NCBI GenBank assembly: GCA_040954595.2
Contig: CM082577.2
Span: 1,054,001 to 1,118,000 of the forward strand
Length of the DNA stretch: 64,000 bases
From: Balanoglossus misakiensis
Taxonomy: Eukaryota; Hemichordata
Direction: 5' to 3'
Of this stretch, positions 46,980 through 64,000 are shown one piece after another; within the stretch, counting starts at the first letter, position 1; each line of letters starts with the position of its first letter. Made by a program: the position numbers and the translations under genes. The notes under the pieces are model-generated. The model saw nothing but the letters and a program-made list of their open reading frames with translations, did not search any database and was not told the origin of the DNA.

Positions 46980-49900
46980 TCTGGTTTCAAGATTCCTGAA
47001 ATTGGACATTAAAAGAAATTGGGCCAGGGGAATTTCTTTTATTTGGCAAAGCTGTCATTGACACAGATGAGAACGATGAGGGTGTTCGAATTTCTGGACC
47101 AGTGTAGGCCTACCAGTGTTCGGTGTCAAAATGTGACGAGGGTTTTCAGATAGGGTCAGTACAAATCACAAAAATGATTATGCCAACGCTCTGACTGGGA
47201 GGAGACATCTGAACACCAGAGGAACGCGGAAAGTCTGTTTTACAAGTTCCTGGGTTAAGAGGTTAACCTGCCCAATAGCCTTATCAATAGCTTCATGAGT
47301 TAATCGCTCAAGGAACCATCAATTGACTCATCATCGGGACTTTGAACATCAAATTAACCTGATTAGTCAATGAGCGGACCAAGCTTCATGTTGAGACCCT
47401 CAATTTTCTGGTTCCCAACTATCCCTCTTTCAATCGTAGGTTGTTGTTGTTGTTGTTTTTTCGAAAATAATGTTAATGACTTCCATACTGACCTATGTGA
47501 AATTAATCCATCGTCACATTTTTTCAACCCTACCCATTTATGGCGACATACACCCGCCACTTTAAAAACTTCATAAGCAGCTCCTCGTACGGACGTCATG
47601 TTTGTAGTACTTTGCAGTAAGTTTTTCCCCCTAGTAACTTCATTTAAAATATCTTTGCTCCTGCTTAGCTACATGTTTGTGATTTGTTCAAAAGCTTCTA
47701 ATACTAAAATTAAGAGCAATGGGGGCTGGGTTAAGACATCGATAACTCACAGAAAATAATCCCACGAAGTATATTTTCAGGTACGAAATGGGAGCTCAAA
47801 ATTAACTAAAGTTCTTACACTTGGCAACTGAATCAGCAACACCTTTCAAGATTTCAACAATCGCAACTTATTACTCCACGTACTTTGTCTACCATCACTT
47901 AATATTGAGGAAAGTACACTTACCTTGTGCACGCGGTTCCACATCAAAGACTGACATGCACATATTGATACACTGGCTTTCATATAACAAAACAGTTGGC
48001 TCTTCCATCTATGTCCAACCTCCCCAACATATACACATTAAAGGTGCATGTGCACAGCTGAACATGTGTTTCTCCTTTAAACAGTGCCTTGCATTGTTTA
48101 TATACATAGGAAATGCCGTAACCTCAACCCAAACGGTCGCAACTATGGGCCTTTAAAACAAACTATCTGCACATTATGTCAGTTAACAACCATGAGGCAC
48201 AGCCCCAGCTCACTTCTTGTGACAGCATTACTGTAAATAGAAAACACTGTAACAGATCAATTATTGCTAATTCAAGAATAAGTGGATCTCTCTGACTTGT
48301 ACAAGAAACATGTTTTACACAAAAGAAATTCCATCTTTCATTTCAAATCTTCCCACCCTTTGCACACACACACACACATAGCCACATCCATCCATCCATG
48401 CATACATACCTACATAATCAATTACAGTTTATGCGATATGCTACAATAACCCCATGCTATATATGGCAACTAGGAGCTACAAATAGATAGTCATCAATTT
48501 TAATTTATTAGTTAGAACGCTTCCACTCCATTTTTAGAATGTGCAGGAAATGCTGCAGTCATCAATAGTGAGTTGTTTGATGAATCGTGATGGCTGGTTG
48601 AAAGGCAGGAATGCAAATGTGACAGAAATGACATTTATGCATTTATATCCTATCTTCATCAATTGGTAGTCACATAGCACACACTTCTGGGTAATCACTC
48701 TCTCAATTCAAATACAAAAGCGACTGTTGTGAGATGAACCATTGTGACAAATCTGTAACCCAGAATGGGCCAACAGGCACCTGGTATAGAGCATCGCCAG
48801 TTTCTAGAATAAACAATAATTTTCCTGCTGTTGGGGGTGATTCATTCAAGCCAGTAACTCAAACTTTTGGCTATTTTCGTATGTATTTTTCTCCGATAAA
48901 TCCAAGAATTGTTTGTTGTTGTTGTTGTTTTTTGGGGGGGACTTTCAGGTCTTATGGTATAATTGGATATCCCTGAAGTTGTCAAATTTAGTTGATTAGT
49001 TTCACTTTTTTTATTACAGAAAGCTATACAAAATTTCAGTTCCAGATAATCACCGAAGTATTCAAAATTTAAAACTTCTCCCTAATTTTCAAATGAAGAG
49101 CCTATAAATTTTGTGGACAGGGATGTATTGACCAACAGACAAATACAGAGTCCTCTTGTGTACGTTTCCATAAAAAGCAGGAAAAAATGCAAAATTTTTT
49201 TTTAAAAATTCATCAACAAACACATAATATTTTATTGCACTCTGAACATCTTCCATACTTCATCAGGATGCAGGCAATGTTCCATAAATAAAAAATATAA
49301 ACCAACAAACAACAATGAATGAATGAATAATAAAGAGAGAAAAATCAATGGAAACAAATAAAATATGATAGTGGTACTACATTGTATATAGCTATTTGAC
49401 TGCAATAGAATCCAGATGACTAGTAGAAATATGTTCAAAAGATTGCGATTATTTTTCAAAATATTAGAATATAGTATACAGCACAATAGTAAGAGTGGCA
49501 GATTTATGAAATTATGGAATTTGTGTACTGAAGAAATTTACATACATACATATAAGGCGTACCAATCATACTGAATTGTGGGATTGTTTATGTACTATGC
49601 TTCCCCCCACCCCCACCCCCTATACACATACAGATGCCTCATCCAACCACCACAACTGGAATGCTGTACACTGCAATTCGTTATGACTAATGGATTTTTG
49701 CCCTGATCAGTACTGGAATGAATTTGCCAAAATAGGATGGGGTCAAAGGTTATGTCCTCAGGTCAGAGGTCAAGTTCTGTGCCTGCTAACAAATGGCAAC
49801 ACCAGGTTCCTTGGTCTTCACCAAAAAAACACCAAGTTCGGAAATATATACAACTTCAACATGCCATTTTCATAACCATGAAACCAAGCTGTCCATCCCC

Positions 49901-51293
49901 TCAACTACATCCACAGGAACTAACGAAAGATTTTTCATGCGAGTGAAAATAGGAATAAACTAAGCAAGAGTAGCTCCCTGAGAAAAATTAGCCAATGTTA
50001 AATCCTACAAAATAAACGTACTTTGGATCTACTATTAATGTACAATTGACGAAGTATTTACATGTGTTTCTAAAAAAGAAACCCCTAACAATTCCACAAA
50101 CGGAATTATAGGTGAAACCAAGAATTTGAATTCACCATGTTACAATCAACTACGTGCATTAACAGCCACAGAAAGATGCATATGCCTGTGCGGTACACCC
50201 TCACTCACATTCATATGCCTGTACTGGTACTGCGAGTTTTTCCATATTTCCTAGGTGTGATTCCAAAGAAGGCCTGTTGGAAAGTTCAGATTAGGAAAGT
50301 GGGTATGTTATGGCTATGTTATTTATACTTTTCTTCTTTGTTCTTGCTACTTTGTGATGCAGAATGATATATTATACTTAACTTGGTTTGTTGAAATATT
50401 GATGAAATCAGCATTTCTGTGGAATAAAGCTGAAACAAATAGTTTACATTTCATGCAAAAAAATGACTGGTGCAGTAGAACGCGTTTTTAACATTTTGGA
50501 AGGGAAAGTTTGCTAGATAACAATAGAACAATCTTCATGCCATATCCTGTGAAATTACTTTTGCGTTTTTTTTATTCATGTAAATCTGTAGTCTGCATGT
50601 AAACCAAGGCACAAGAAGTTGTGGGTTGCATATTTCAGTCACTGACAGAAACAAAAGTGTGCTTAATTTCGCTCAAGCTGGAACAGGTGTTTGTGAAGAG
50701 CCATGTGGAATAATAGCAATTGATGACAGACAGACTGATTTCATAAGCTCTTGCTGGTATATCCAGAATGGGAGCTGAAACTGACATTTGTTCCTCATAC
50801 TGTCACCATAGTAACCATCAAAAATGTACAAGATATGATAAAATTAAGGTTCTGTCAACTGAAACTACAAAACAATAATGAAATACAGGATGACCTGAGA
50901 GTTGAATCACCAGATTTCAGATGTTGATCTAGAAGGTCAAGGGCCATCACAAATCCAACATATTTCAGACTGGCTATACTTCGAGTTGTTCCTGGCTCTC
51001 TAGGGCCAACATTTCCTTCCAATTCATTCCATTATCGAGGTCTTCTGGATATTGAACATCTATGTATGGTAATTTGTTGTTCACAAGCTACATTTTGCAT
51101 TACGAGGCCATCTTTGTGTATGACACTGATGCAAGACATCCCATGTTCAATTATGTCATTGGATAATTACATGACAATAAGTCTTTTGCTGCCATGGTTA
51201 CTCACTATCCAGGTAAACCTCTGTTGCCATTGTTAACAGAGCAAAAAAAGACCCTATCAATAATAACTGTTTTGAAACTCCAAGTGAAGTCAT
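46980..51293. other. Non-coding stretch, oxidoreductase copy 2 to SUZ12 3' end
   Basis: This 4.3 kb region holds the copy 2 promoter side and the SUZ12 3' UTR. It carries GTT runs (47440-47458 and 48911-48930), a (CA)n run near 48364-48379 and a CATC/CATG run near 48387-48405. Only short ORFs without ATG context or domains were seen. No RNA gene was recognised. Confidence 0.5.
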
Positions 51294-56360
<5,067 letters not shown>

Positions 56361-58081
56361 TTTTCGGCCAAATACGCCGATTTCAGCTGAAAACAGCGTT
56401 CAACTGGCGAACCTTGACTCACAGCCTGTATTCCGCGGGAATTCTGCAATGCATCATGGGAGGTCACAAGGACAACTGGCAAGTAGGCCAAGGATCCAAT
56501 CACTGGAAAGGAAAATTTGAAAAAAAATTGATGAAGGAGCTTGGCGACTGAGTTGACGTAACTTGTGCACTGCTAATTATTTTGTTTACTTATTATCCAA
56601 TCGATAATCTCGCATTTTTTTTAAATATTTCATTACAGGGCATATACGTATCATTGTTGAAACACCGGCTGAATATACATCAGTCACACAATTTAAGCAA
56701 AAAAAGGGCTGTGACCAAATTAAAATTGAAACAAAATGTTTTTATTATTCAAAAACGCTAAAGGAACTTCGTTAAAATATTTGTCCGCTGATAAATAAAT
56801 GGCCAGATCATGAATAAATGTTTGTTTAACGTGACTCTGTCAAGTTGTACCTTATCAATCTTTTCTCCCAAGCCTCTCCGATGTCCAACTACTTCACCTG
56901 TTAAAAAACTTTTAAAAAGTGCTACTAATTTTGTGAACTGACAACAGCTTTTTATATAGAACTATAAGTTTATGAAATATTTGCGTATTGATGATTTTGA
57001 CACTTTCAACCTTCGTTTTAGTCTGCTTTGAGTCAGTGCCCAACTTGAGAAAGTTCTGGGGACTGACCCCAGATATTTTCAGAAATATTAAAAGTGCAGG
57101 TTTGATTTCGGCACTATGTCGTGCAAAACATGCAAAAAGACCGAATCTGTCCAAGTAATTTTTAGTTTTATGAAACATACTGGTATTATTACCCGTGCTG
57201 GATAACAGGAGATGATGGATATGGTGTAGCTTGCCCCAAATTCTCTAATTAGAGACAAAAGGCCGCGCTTGTCCCAAATGCATGAAATGCATGCAGCAAT
57301 CAACGTACTGATTCATATATTCGATATATGAATATTCATGACTTCGTATTCCCAGGGCATTCAAACATTACCTTATATGGTCAACAAGTAAAGCCGTGAA
57401 CGCAAAGCGCGCGATGTGAAAGTGGACCAACCGTTCCATATTTGGTGCTGTCCCGCAATGCTGCTACAGGTTTCATGAAAAAAGGATTTTCATTGGTTAA
57501 ACTTATTATATGTGATGCACAGGATCTGAAAACTTTCGTCCAATGAAAACCGTTGTTACGTTTAATTTTTCCACGCTCCAGCAGGTTTCTTCAGAGGCGA
57601 GACGGAAATCGAAGTTTCGAGACGTGAATCCCAACATTTGGTAAAATATTACATTATTTTTGTCTTCGATGTCTGTATTTCTTCGTTTTGTAAACTATTT
57701 TCGGTGTGGACAGTTTCAGAATATTTTAAAGGGCATTAATTTTGTAAAGAATTCGACGTTTTCATTGAATTTGAAGTATGAACTGTGAACGGCATCTTTT
57801 GCTGATTCGGTCATGCACGTGCAGTTGTTGAGCGATCACGCCAGTGAACATTTGTCTGGAAACGTCTTCCAATAACATCACAAATTTTTTATTCGGTCGT
57901 TCATACATCAGATGTGCTGACTCAGTCACTGAATTACTTACCTGGCTGACAAACTGTAACGTCATTTATATTCCCCTTATGTACATTTCCTTCTTTTAAT
58001 ATTGCTCATTTGCATTCTCACAAATTTCATCAACTTTTCTTACGCAGTATTTTTCTACATTGAACAAGTTTACGACCAGTC
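56361..58081. other. Divergent intergenic region, SUZ12 and actin
   Basis: This holds the SUZ12 promoter and the actin promoter plus 5' UTR. A plausible actin 5' UTR intron runs from a donor near 57641 (TTTG then GTAAAA) to an acceptor ending at 58046 (TTACGCAG), a layout typical of actin genes. CCAAT-type motifs occur at 57492 (reverse) and 57539. Two CArG boxes are listed separately. Confidence 0.5.
57371..57445 (+). promoter_or_regulatory. Pair of CArG boxes (SRF sites) upstream of actin
   Basis: CCTTATATGG (57371-57380) and CCATATTTGG (57436-57445) both match CC(A/T)6GG exactly, 65 bp apart and ~200-270 bp before the likely transcribed leader. Paired CArG boxes bound by serum response factor are a hallmark of animal actin promoters, so the role is well supported by context. 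Confidence 0.8.
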
Positions 58082-60142
<2,061 letters not shown>

Positions 60143-60540
60143 ATTGTCAATAGGGTGAACAAATCGCAGTTTCAACAAGAAAAGCAAAAGCAATCAACCA
60201 CAAAATGTACTGATAAGAAAGTTCATACATCATCCCTATTTTGGAAAATCTTACAATGTACTTTAAACTATACAAATGTTTTATCATGGAAAAACTGTTG
60301 TCTTTATATTTCACAAAAACTTTCATAAGGGTTACACTGCTATTGGAATTGATGGAGAAGATTTGCAGTGAATTTGACTAAGGTTTGTGAATACACTTTT
60401 GAATATTTGAGAAATCTTTTCAACATACATAACAGTTAGGATCATTTCCGCAGTTTATGCCATCTGATGAAATGATTGTCGGCTATTTTAGCTAGATCAA
60501 AAGTAAATCTTAAAATATCAGTGGTTTACCGTGGTATGTA

Positions 60541-60806
60541 AAATTTTAGTCTAGTATCTAGCTACACGTTTTACTTGTTTGCTCCCAGACTACATTCTAG
60601 GAACGCAGAATTTTGACTAAAGCAATAAGGCTATTTGCATGTCAGAGGACTCCTACCTAGAATAATTGGGTCACTTGCGACACCATGTGATCATGATTAT
60701 GACATCATAGAAGTCAATCTTTTAACCCAACCCACTAGGTACTGACTGGTCATTGCAGTGTGGGAGCAAACATGTAAAACACATACCGCTAGATACTAGA
60801 CTAATT
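60541..60806. mobile_element. MITE-like foldback element downstream of actin
   Basis: The left arm 60547-60586 (TAGTCTAGTATCTAGC, then GTTTTACTTGTTTGCTCCCA) reappears as its reverse complement at 60761-60804 with a few mismatches. The ~175 bp core lacks coding sequence. Arms at both ends and small size suit a non-autonomous DNA transposon. A target-site duplication is uncertain (TTA-like at both ends). Confidence 0.6.
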
Positions 60807-60812
60807 AATAAA
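60807..60812 (+). terminator. Candidate polyadenylation signal for actin
   Basis: AATAAA lies 665 bp after the actin stop, directly at the right edge of the foldback element; a variant ATTAAA follows near 60894. Which is used cannot be told from sequence. Confidence 0.35.
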
Positions 60813-61478
60813 TGACTCTTACCATGTGCAGAAAGTGTCATTTAGAGGGCACAATCTATTACTGTACTCTACTGTTCTTGAAATTTAAAGATTCATTAAA
60901 ATCTATTTGAAAAATACTCTCAGACTCAAGTTTTGTCTTAAGTGTTTGATGTAATGGTCAAGGCAAGTTTACAATCAAGGAGGTATCAAATTTGTATTCT
61001 TATGTTCAGGCCTCAGCTCAGATTTATGACATTGTCCACAGATCATACACAAAACTCACCGGTTATAATATAACATCAAGAAAGAGAAAGTTTCAAGTTT
61101 ATTAGAAAAGTGCCATATTCATAATATGGATCTTCAGTATGAATGTGGCATTATGTCAAAACACCACTATAATTTTAGCAGCAATAATAGTAACCCTGAC
61201 ATCTGTAGTTGGGATCATGAACAGCTACAATGTGCTATCAAGCTGCACATGCAGCATGCAAGAAGGGCAAGTGTATCGCCCTCAACGACAAGTCCAAAAA
61301 AGTACGACGCCTGAAGCGACTCTCCTCTGCGAACCATCTTACGAGCTCGCCCGCTGTAAACACGGAAGTCGGAGAGCGGCCTCGGCACATAGATCACAGA
61401 CTACATATGGTTTGACCGTCCGATGTTTCCTCCCGTCTATGGTTTACCGTGATCCGGCGCCCGCCGCTGGAATCAGAG

Positions 61479-63935
61479 ATGTGCGAAGCTGCCGAACAGG
61501 TTCTTTCCGATGTGCATCTCTACCGTCAACCTACCACCAGCGTAAGCTCGATCCCTGCAACAAAGACAGGTAGGCGGGCCCGGCCGGATGACAAGCTCAT
61601 AATTTCACATTTCCCCCAAAGGCAAATACCGGTAAATCACGTGAAGGGACGGCAGATCTGCATCCCACTGCACAGGCGGCGGAATCAATGTTGCGTAACC
61701 ATGGTTATACAAACATTGCCACACCTCCATGGTCGCTTGGGAACCCTTGGCTTCCAAGTTGTAGAGGGAATCAGCATATCCCCACTACACCCCCCCCCCC
61801 CTCACGGTACAGCTGCGTTTCCACGGCTATGCATACGCACTATAGGCAGTCCCTGCATGTACAAAACACCCAGTACACCTGATACAAGGAAAGTGGCGTA
61901 GAATGATTGACAGGACCGTTGATTGTACTCATTCCTGAAACCATCCTTATAATGGCTATACATTTATACATGTATATTTCTTTCAGTATGGAGAAGTGAG
62001 TTTAATTTCTCCAGTGTACCATTCATTGATTCAGAAGATACCAGTGATGCTACCATAAGCAATGATGTCACTGTGGATGACGATGGAGATTTTGTGATTA
62101 CTAGAAAACACCAATCACAATCTGGCCACGATGAGGAAAATAAAATTGTGATAGGTAATCGTGTTAACAGTTGACACATGGTGTCATCGTATTACTACCA
62201 TAGGCATATAGAATTTCACCCTACTACAAACAAAGAAATTGATGTAAATGTTATACTACTGAAGTTATAGTATCAGTATACTATAAATAAATTAGCACAG
62301 TCCATAAACAGATTTCCATTCAGTTCAAGTTCTATTTTAAAATCTGTCTTCCTTAGACATGCCCCACAAGTATATCTTGAATAAATGTCTATTCATTTTT
62401 CTCAGAACACAGTATGGAAACACCTATTGAAGATGTGGGTTTACAGGTAATAGTCTAACTTTTGATGGTCCATGATGGTCCATTTTCACATATCTTAGAT
62501 GACAGTGAATCTGAACCTCAATTTTGTGCATTGTAATACATTATTGCATGATATAAATTTATGGGTTCTATCCTTGAAGATGTATTTCTTCAAGTATGAA
62601 ATGCATTTCTCACCAAATGAATAATATGTATTGTCACTATTGAACAGGTTTGGTATGGCGCATTGCTGATGTGTGATTTCATCCTGCATAACCAGAGTAC
62701 CTTTAAAGAGCTCTCAGTGTTGGAGTTGGGAGCTGGTGTTGGATTGGCCAGCATTGTCATGGCAACAGTTGCCAAGAATGTTTTATGCACAGGTAATATC
62801 GGTCATCAAGTGTGACAAAACTGCTTTTTGCTGACTTGGCAGGATGGCAGAAAAAGGGAATTTGAAATTCAAAATTACTATTCGCAAGATTTATAAATGT
62901 AACACTTTTTTTTCAGATGTAATGTTTCATTATGTGAAAGCATAAGTGTTCTTTTATTTGTGTGCCCTGTACTTATATTTTCTTTTGTCTTTCAGATGTT
63001 GGAAGTGACGTTTTAGACATCTGCAAGAGTAATATAGAAACAAACAAATGGCTGTACAGTGACTGCAATTTGGTTGTAAGAGAATTGGATTGGAAGAAAG
63101 AAACACATGATACAGGTAGAATTGTAGCTGTAAATACTGTATGCAACTTTGATCAGGCTGTGTATATTTCTGCCCATCTCAATGACAGCGCCCTCAGGTG
63201 GTGACAAAATCTCATCATCAAACGTCTTCCTTGAATAATAAAACAGCCATGTAGTAATTTCTGTTTTCAGTATATACATGCTTTCCACCAGATGTGTTCA
63301 TTATTTTTAGAAACTCGGCCGAGCTCCATTAACTTCTGTGATATACTACAGATTGCCATTCTCACTTTTCAGATGACCTTCACCCTTTTCACTGGACAGC
63401 TGAAGACTTAAACATTTTAGAGAATGAAGTGAGTGTGATCCTTGCTGCTGATGGTGAGTTTTCTTACATTATGGTAATGTGCGTGGGAGGAGGAACAGTA
63501 AATCCCTTCAAAGAGGGCAGGCTAGTTGGGGTACTCGTGCAGCTCGGCTTGCTTGAAGGGTTTGTTGGGTCAGTGCCTTTGTGTTCGTTGACAATCAACA
63601 TGTTGATATAAATTGCTTGATCAGTTTTAAGACTGTTGTTGTAGTAATGTTGTAAGTACTACACACTCGCTTTCATTTCCTTGCATATAAGCGCTGTCTA
63701 CATAAGTTTTAAATACACAATCACAATCACATACACATCCAATACACTTACTATGAATAGTCAGGTGAAAATATCTGTAACTCAAGCCCACTGTTCAACC
63801 GTTGAACTCTTCTTCTCTTCTTCTCCTCTTTTCAGTCATATATGACGACGATCTCACTGATGCCTTTTTCAGGACTGTCCATCGTCTGATGTCAAATGGA
63901 CAGCCGAAAACACTGTACCTTGTTTTTGAGAAACG
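61479..63935 (+). CDS. METTL22: Methyltransferase-like protein 22 (METTL22), exons 1-7, 3' end outside window
   Basis: Exons 61479-61569, 61987-62154, 62406-62446, 62648-62792, 62996-63115, 63373-63453 and 63836-63935 join in frame; the last ends at a donor (AAACG then GTAATT), so the gene continues to the right. METTL22 is a SAM-dependent lysine methyltransferase of the seven-beta-strand class; the human enzyme modifies the DNA/RNA-binding protein KIN17. Diagnostic blocks are VLSDVHLY near the N-terminus, an acidic DDDGDF stretch, EHSMETPIEDVGLQVWYGAL, SAM motif I (VLELGAGVGLASIVMAT), CTDVGSDVLDICKSNIETN, VRELDWKKE, ILAADVIYDDDLTDAFFRTV and LVFEKR. The start ATG 61479 is chosen because it places VLSDVHLY at residue 8; a nearby ATG at 61439 is out of frame. 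About 245 residues are present; the human protein is ~400. Confidence 0.93.
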
Positions 63936-63980
63936 GTAATTTATCAACTTAGACTAGACCAGTATAATTGGGTGGGGGAA

Positions 63981-63994
63981 GGGGGGGGGGGGGG
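63981..63994. repeat. Poly(G) tract
   Basis: Fourteen consecutive G residues in METTL22 intron 7. It is one of nine G or C runs of ten or more bases in the window. Confidence 0.9.
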
Positions 63995-64000
63995 TTCAAT

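Larger units (their letters stand above)
60143..61478. other. Actin 3' flank and METTL22 5' flank
   Basis: The first ~670-770 bp are probably actin 3' UTR, interrupted by the foldback element. The rest should include the METTL22 promoter and leader. A short frame at 61230-61415 shows no family features and was not called. Confidence 0.45.

Noticed and set aside
61230-61415. Basic 60-codon ATG frame upstream of METTL22
   Set aside because: Out of frame with METTL22, no domain, no splice link; at most an upstream ORF.

Overview
The window is animal nuclear DNA. It carries multi-exon genes with GT-AG introns (one probable GC-AG), long AT-rich non-coding stretches, AATAAA signals and simple repeats. 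The gene set and protein divergence (fascin, MPV17L, JMJD8, POLR3H, FBXL16, heparan-sulfate 3-O-sulfotransferase-like, SUZ12, actin, METTL22) fit an invertebrate deuterostome such as a hemichordate or lancelet. Species cannot be fixed from sequence alone.

Layout: fascin exon 1 (minus, cut by the left edge); MPV17L-like (plus, 4 exons) converging on JMJD8 (minus, 9 exons); JMJD8 head-to-head with POLR3H (plus, 5 exons) across a 470 bp shared promoter; a 5 kb non-coding stretch; FBXL16 (minus, 3 exons, one 10.35 kb intron); two intronless HS3ST-like genes head-to-head (31.8-35.6 kb); an orphan two-TM membrane protein (37.2-37.9 kb); two tandem 11-exon Gfo/Idh/MocA oxidoreductase genes (38.2-47.0 kb); a 4.3 kb non-coding stretch; SUZ12 (minus, 14 exons); an actin gene with two upstream CArG boxes; and METTL22 (plus, first 7 exons, cut by the right edge). 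Exon joins were worked out by hand from splice signals, reading phase and family similarity, and every multi-exon gene closes in frame.

The genes do not form one pathway. Most are housekeeping or regulatory: actin bundling, RNA polymerase III stalk, PRC2, SAM-dependent protein methylation. Their neighbourhood is informative, because several human orthologues lie in the 7p22/16p13/17q25/22q13 paralogon, so the window looks like an unduplicated relative of that block. The accessory content of most interest is the pair of sulfotransferase-like genes that share altered PAPS-binding loops, and the tandem oxidoreductases whose last exons are almost identical, which suggests recent gene conversion. 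Non-coding DNA holds two foldback (MITE-like) elements, a pentanucleotide satellite, two copies of a dispersed repeat tail and nine long poly(G)/poly(C) tracts.
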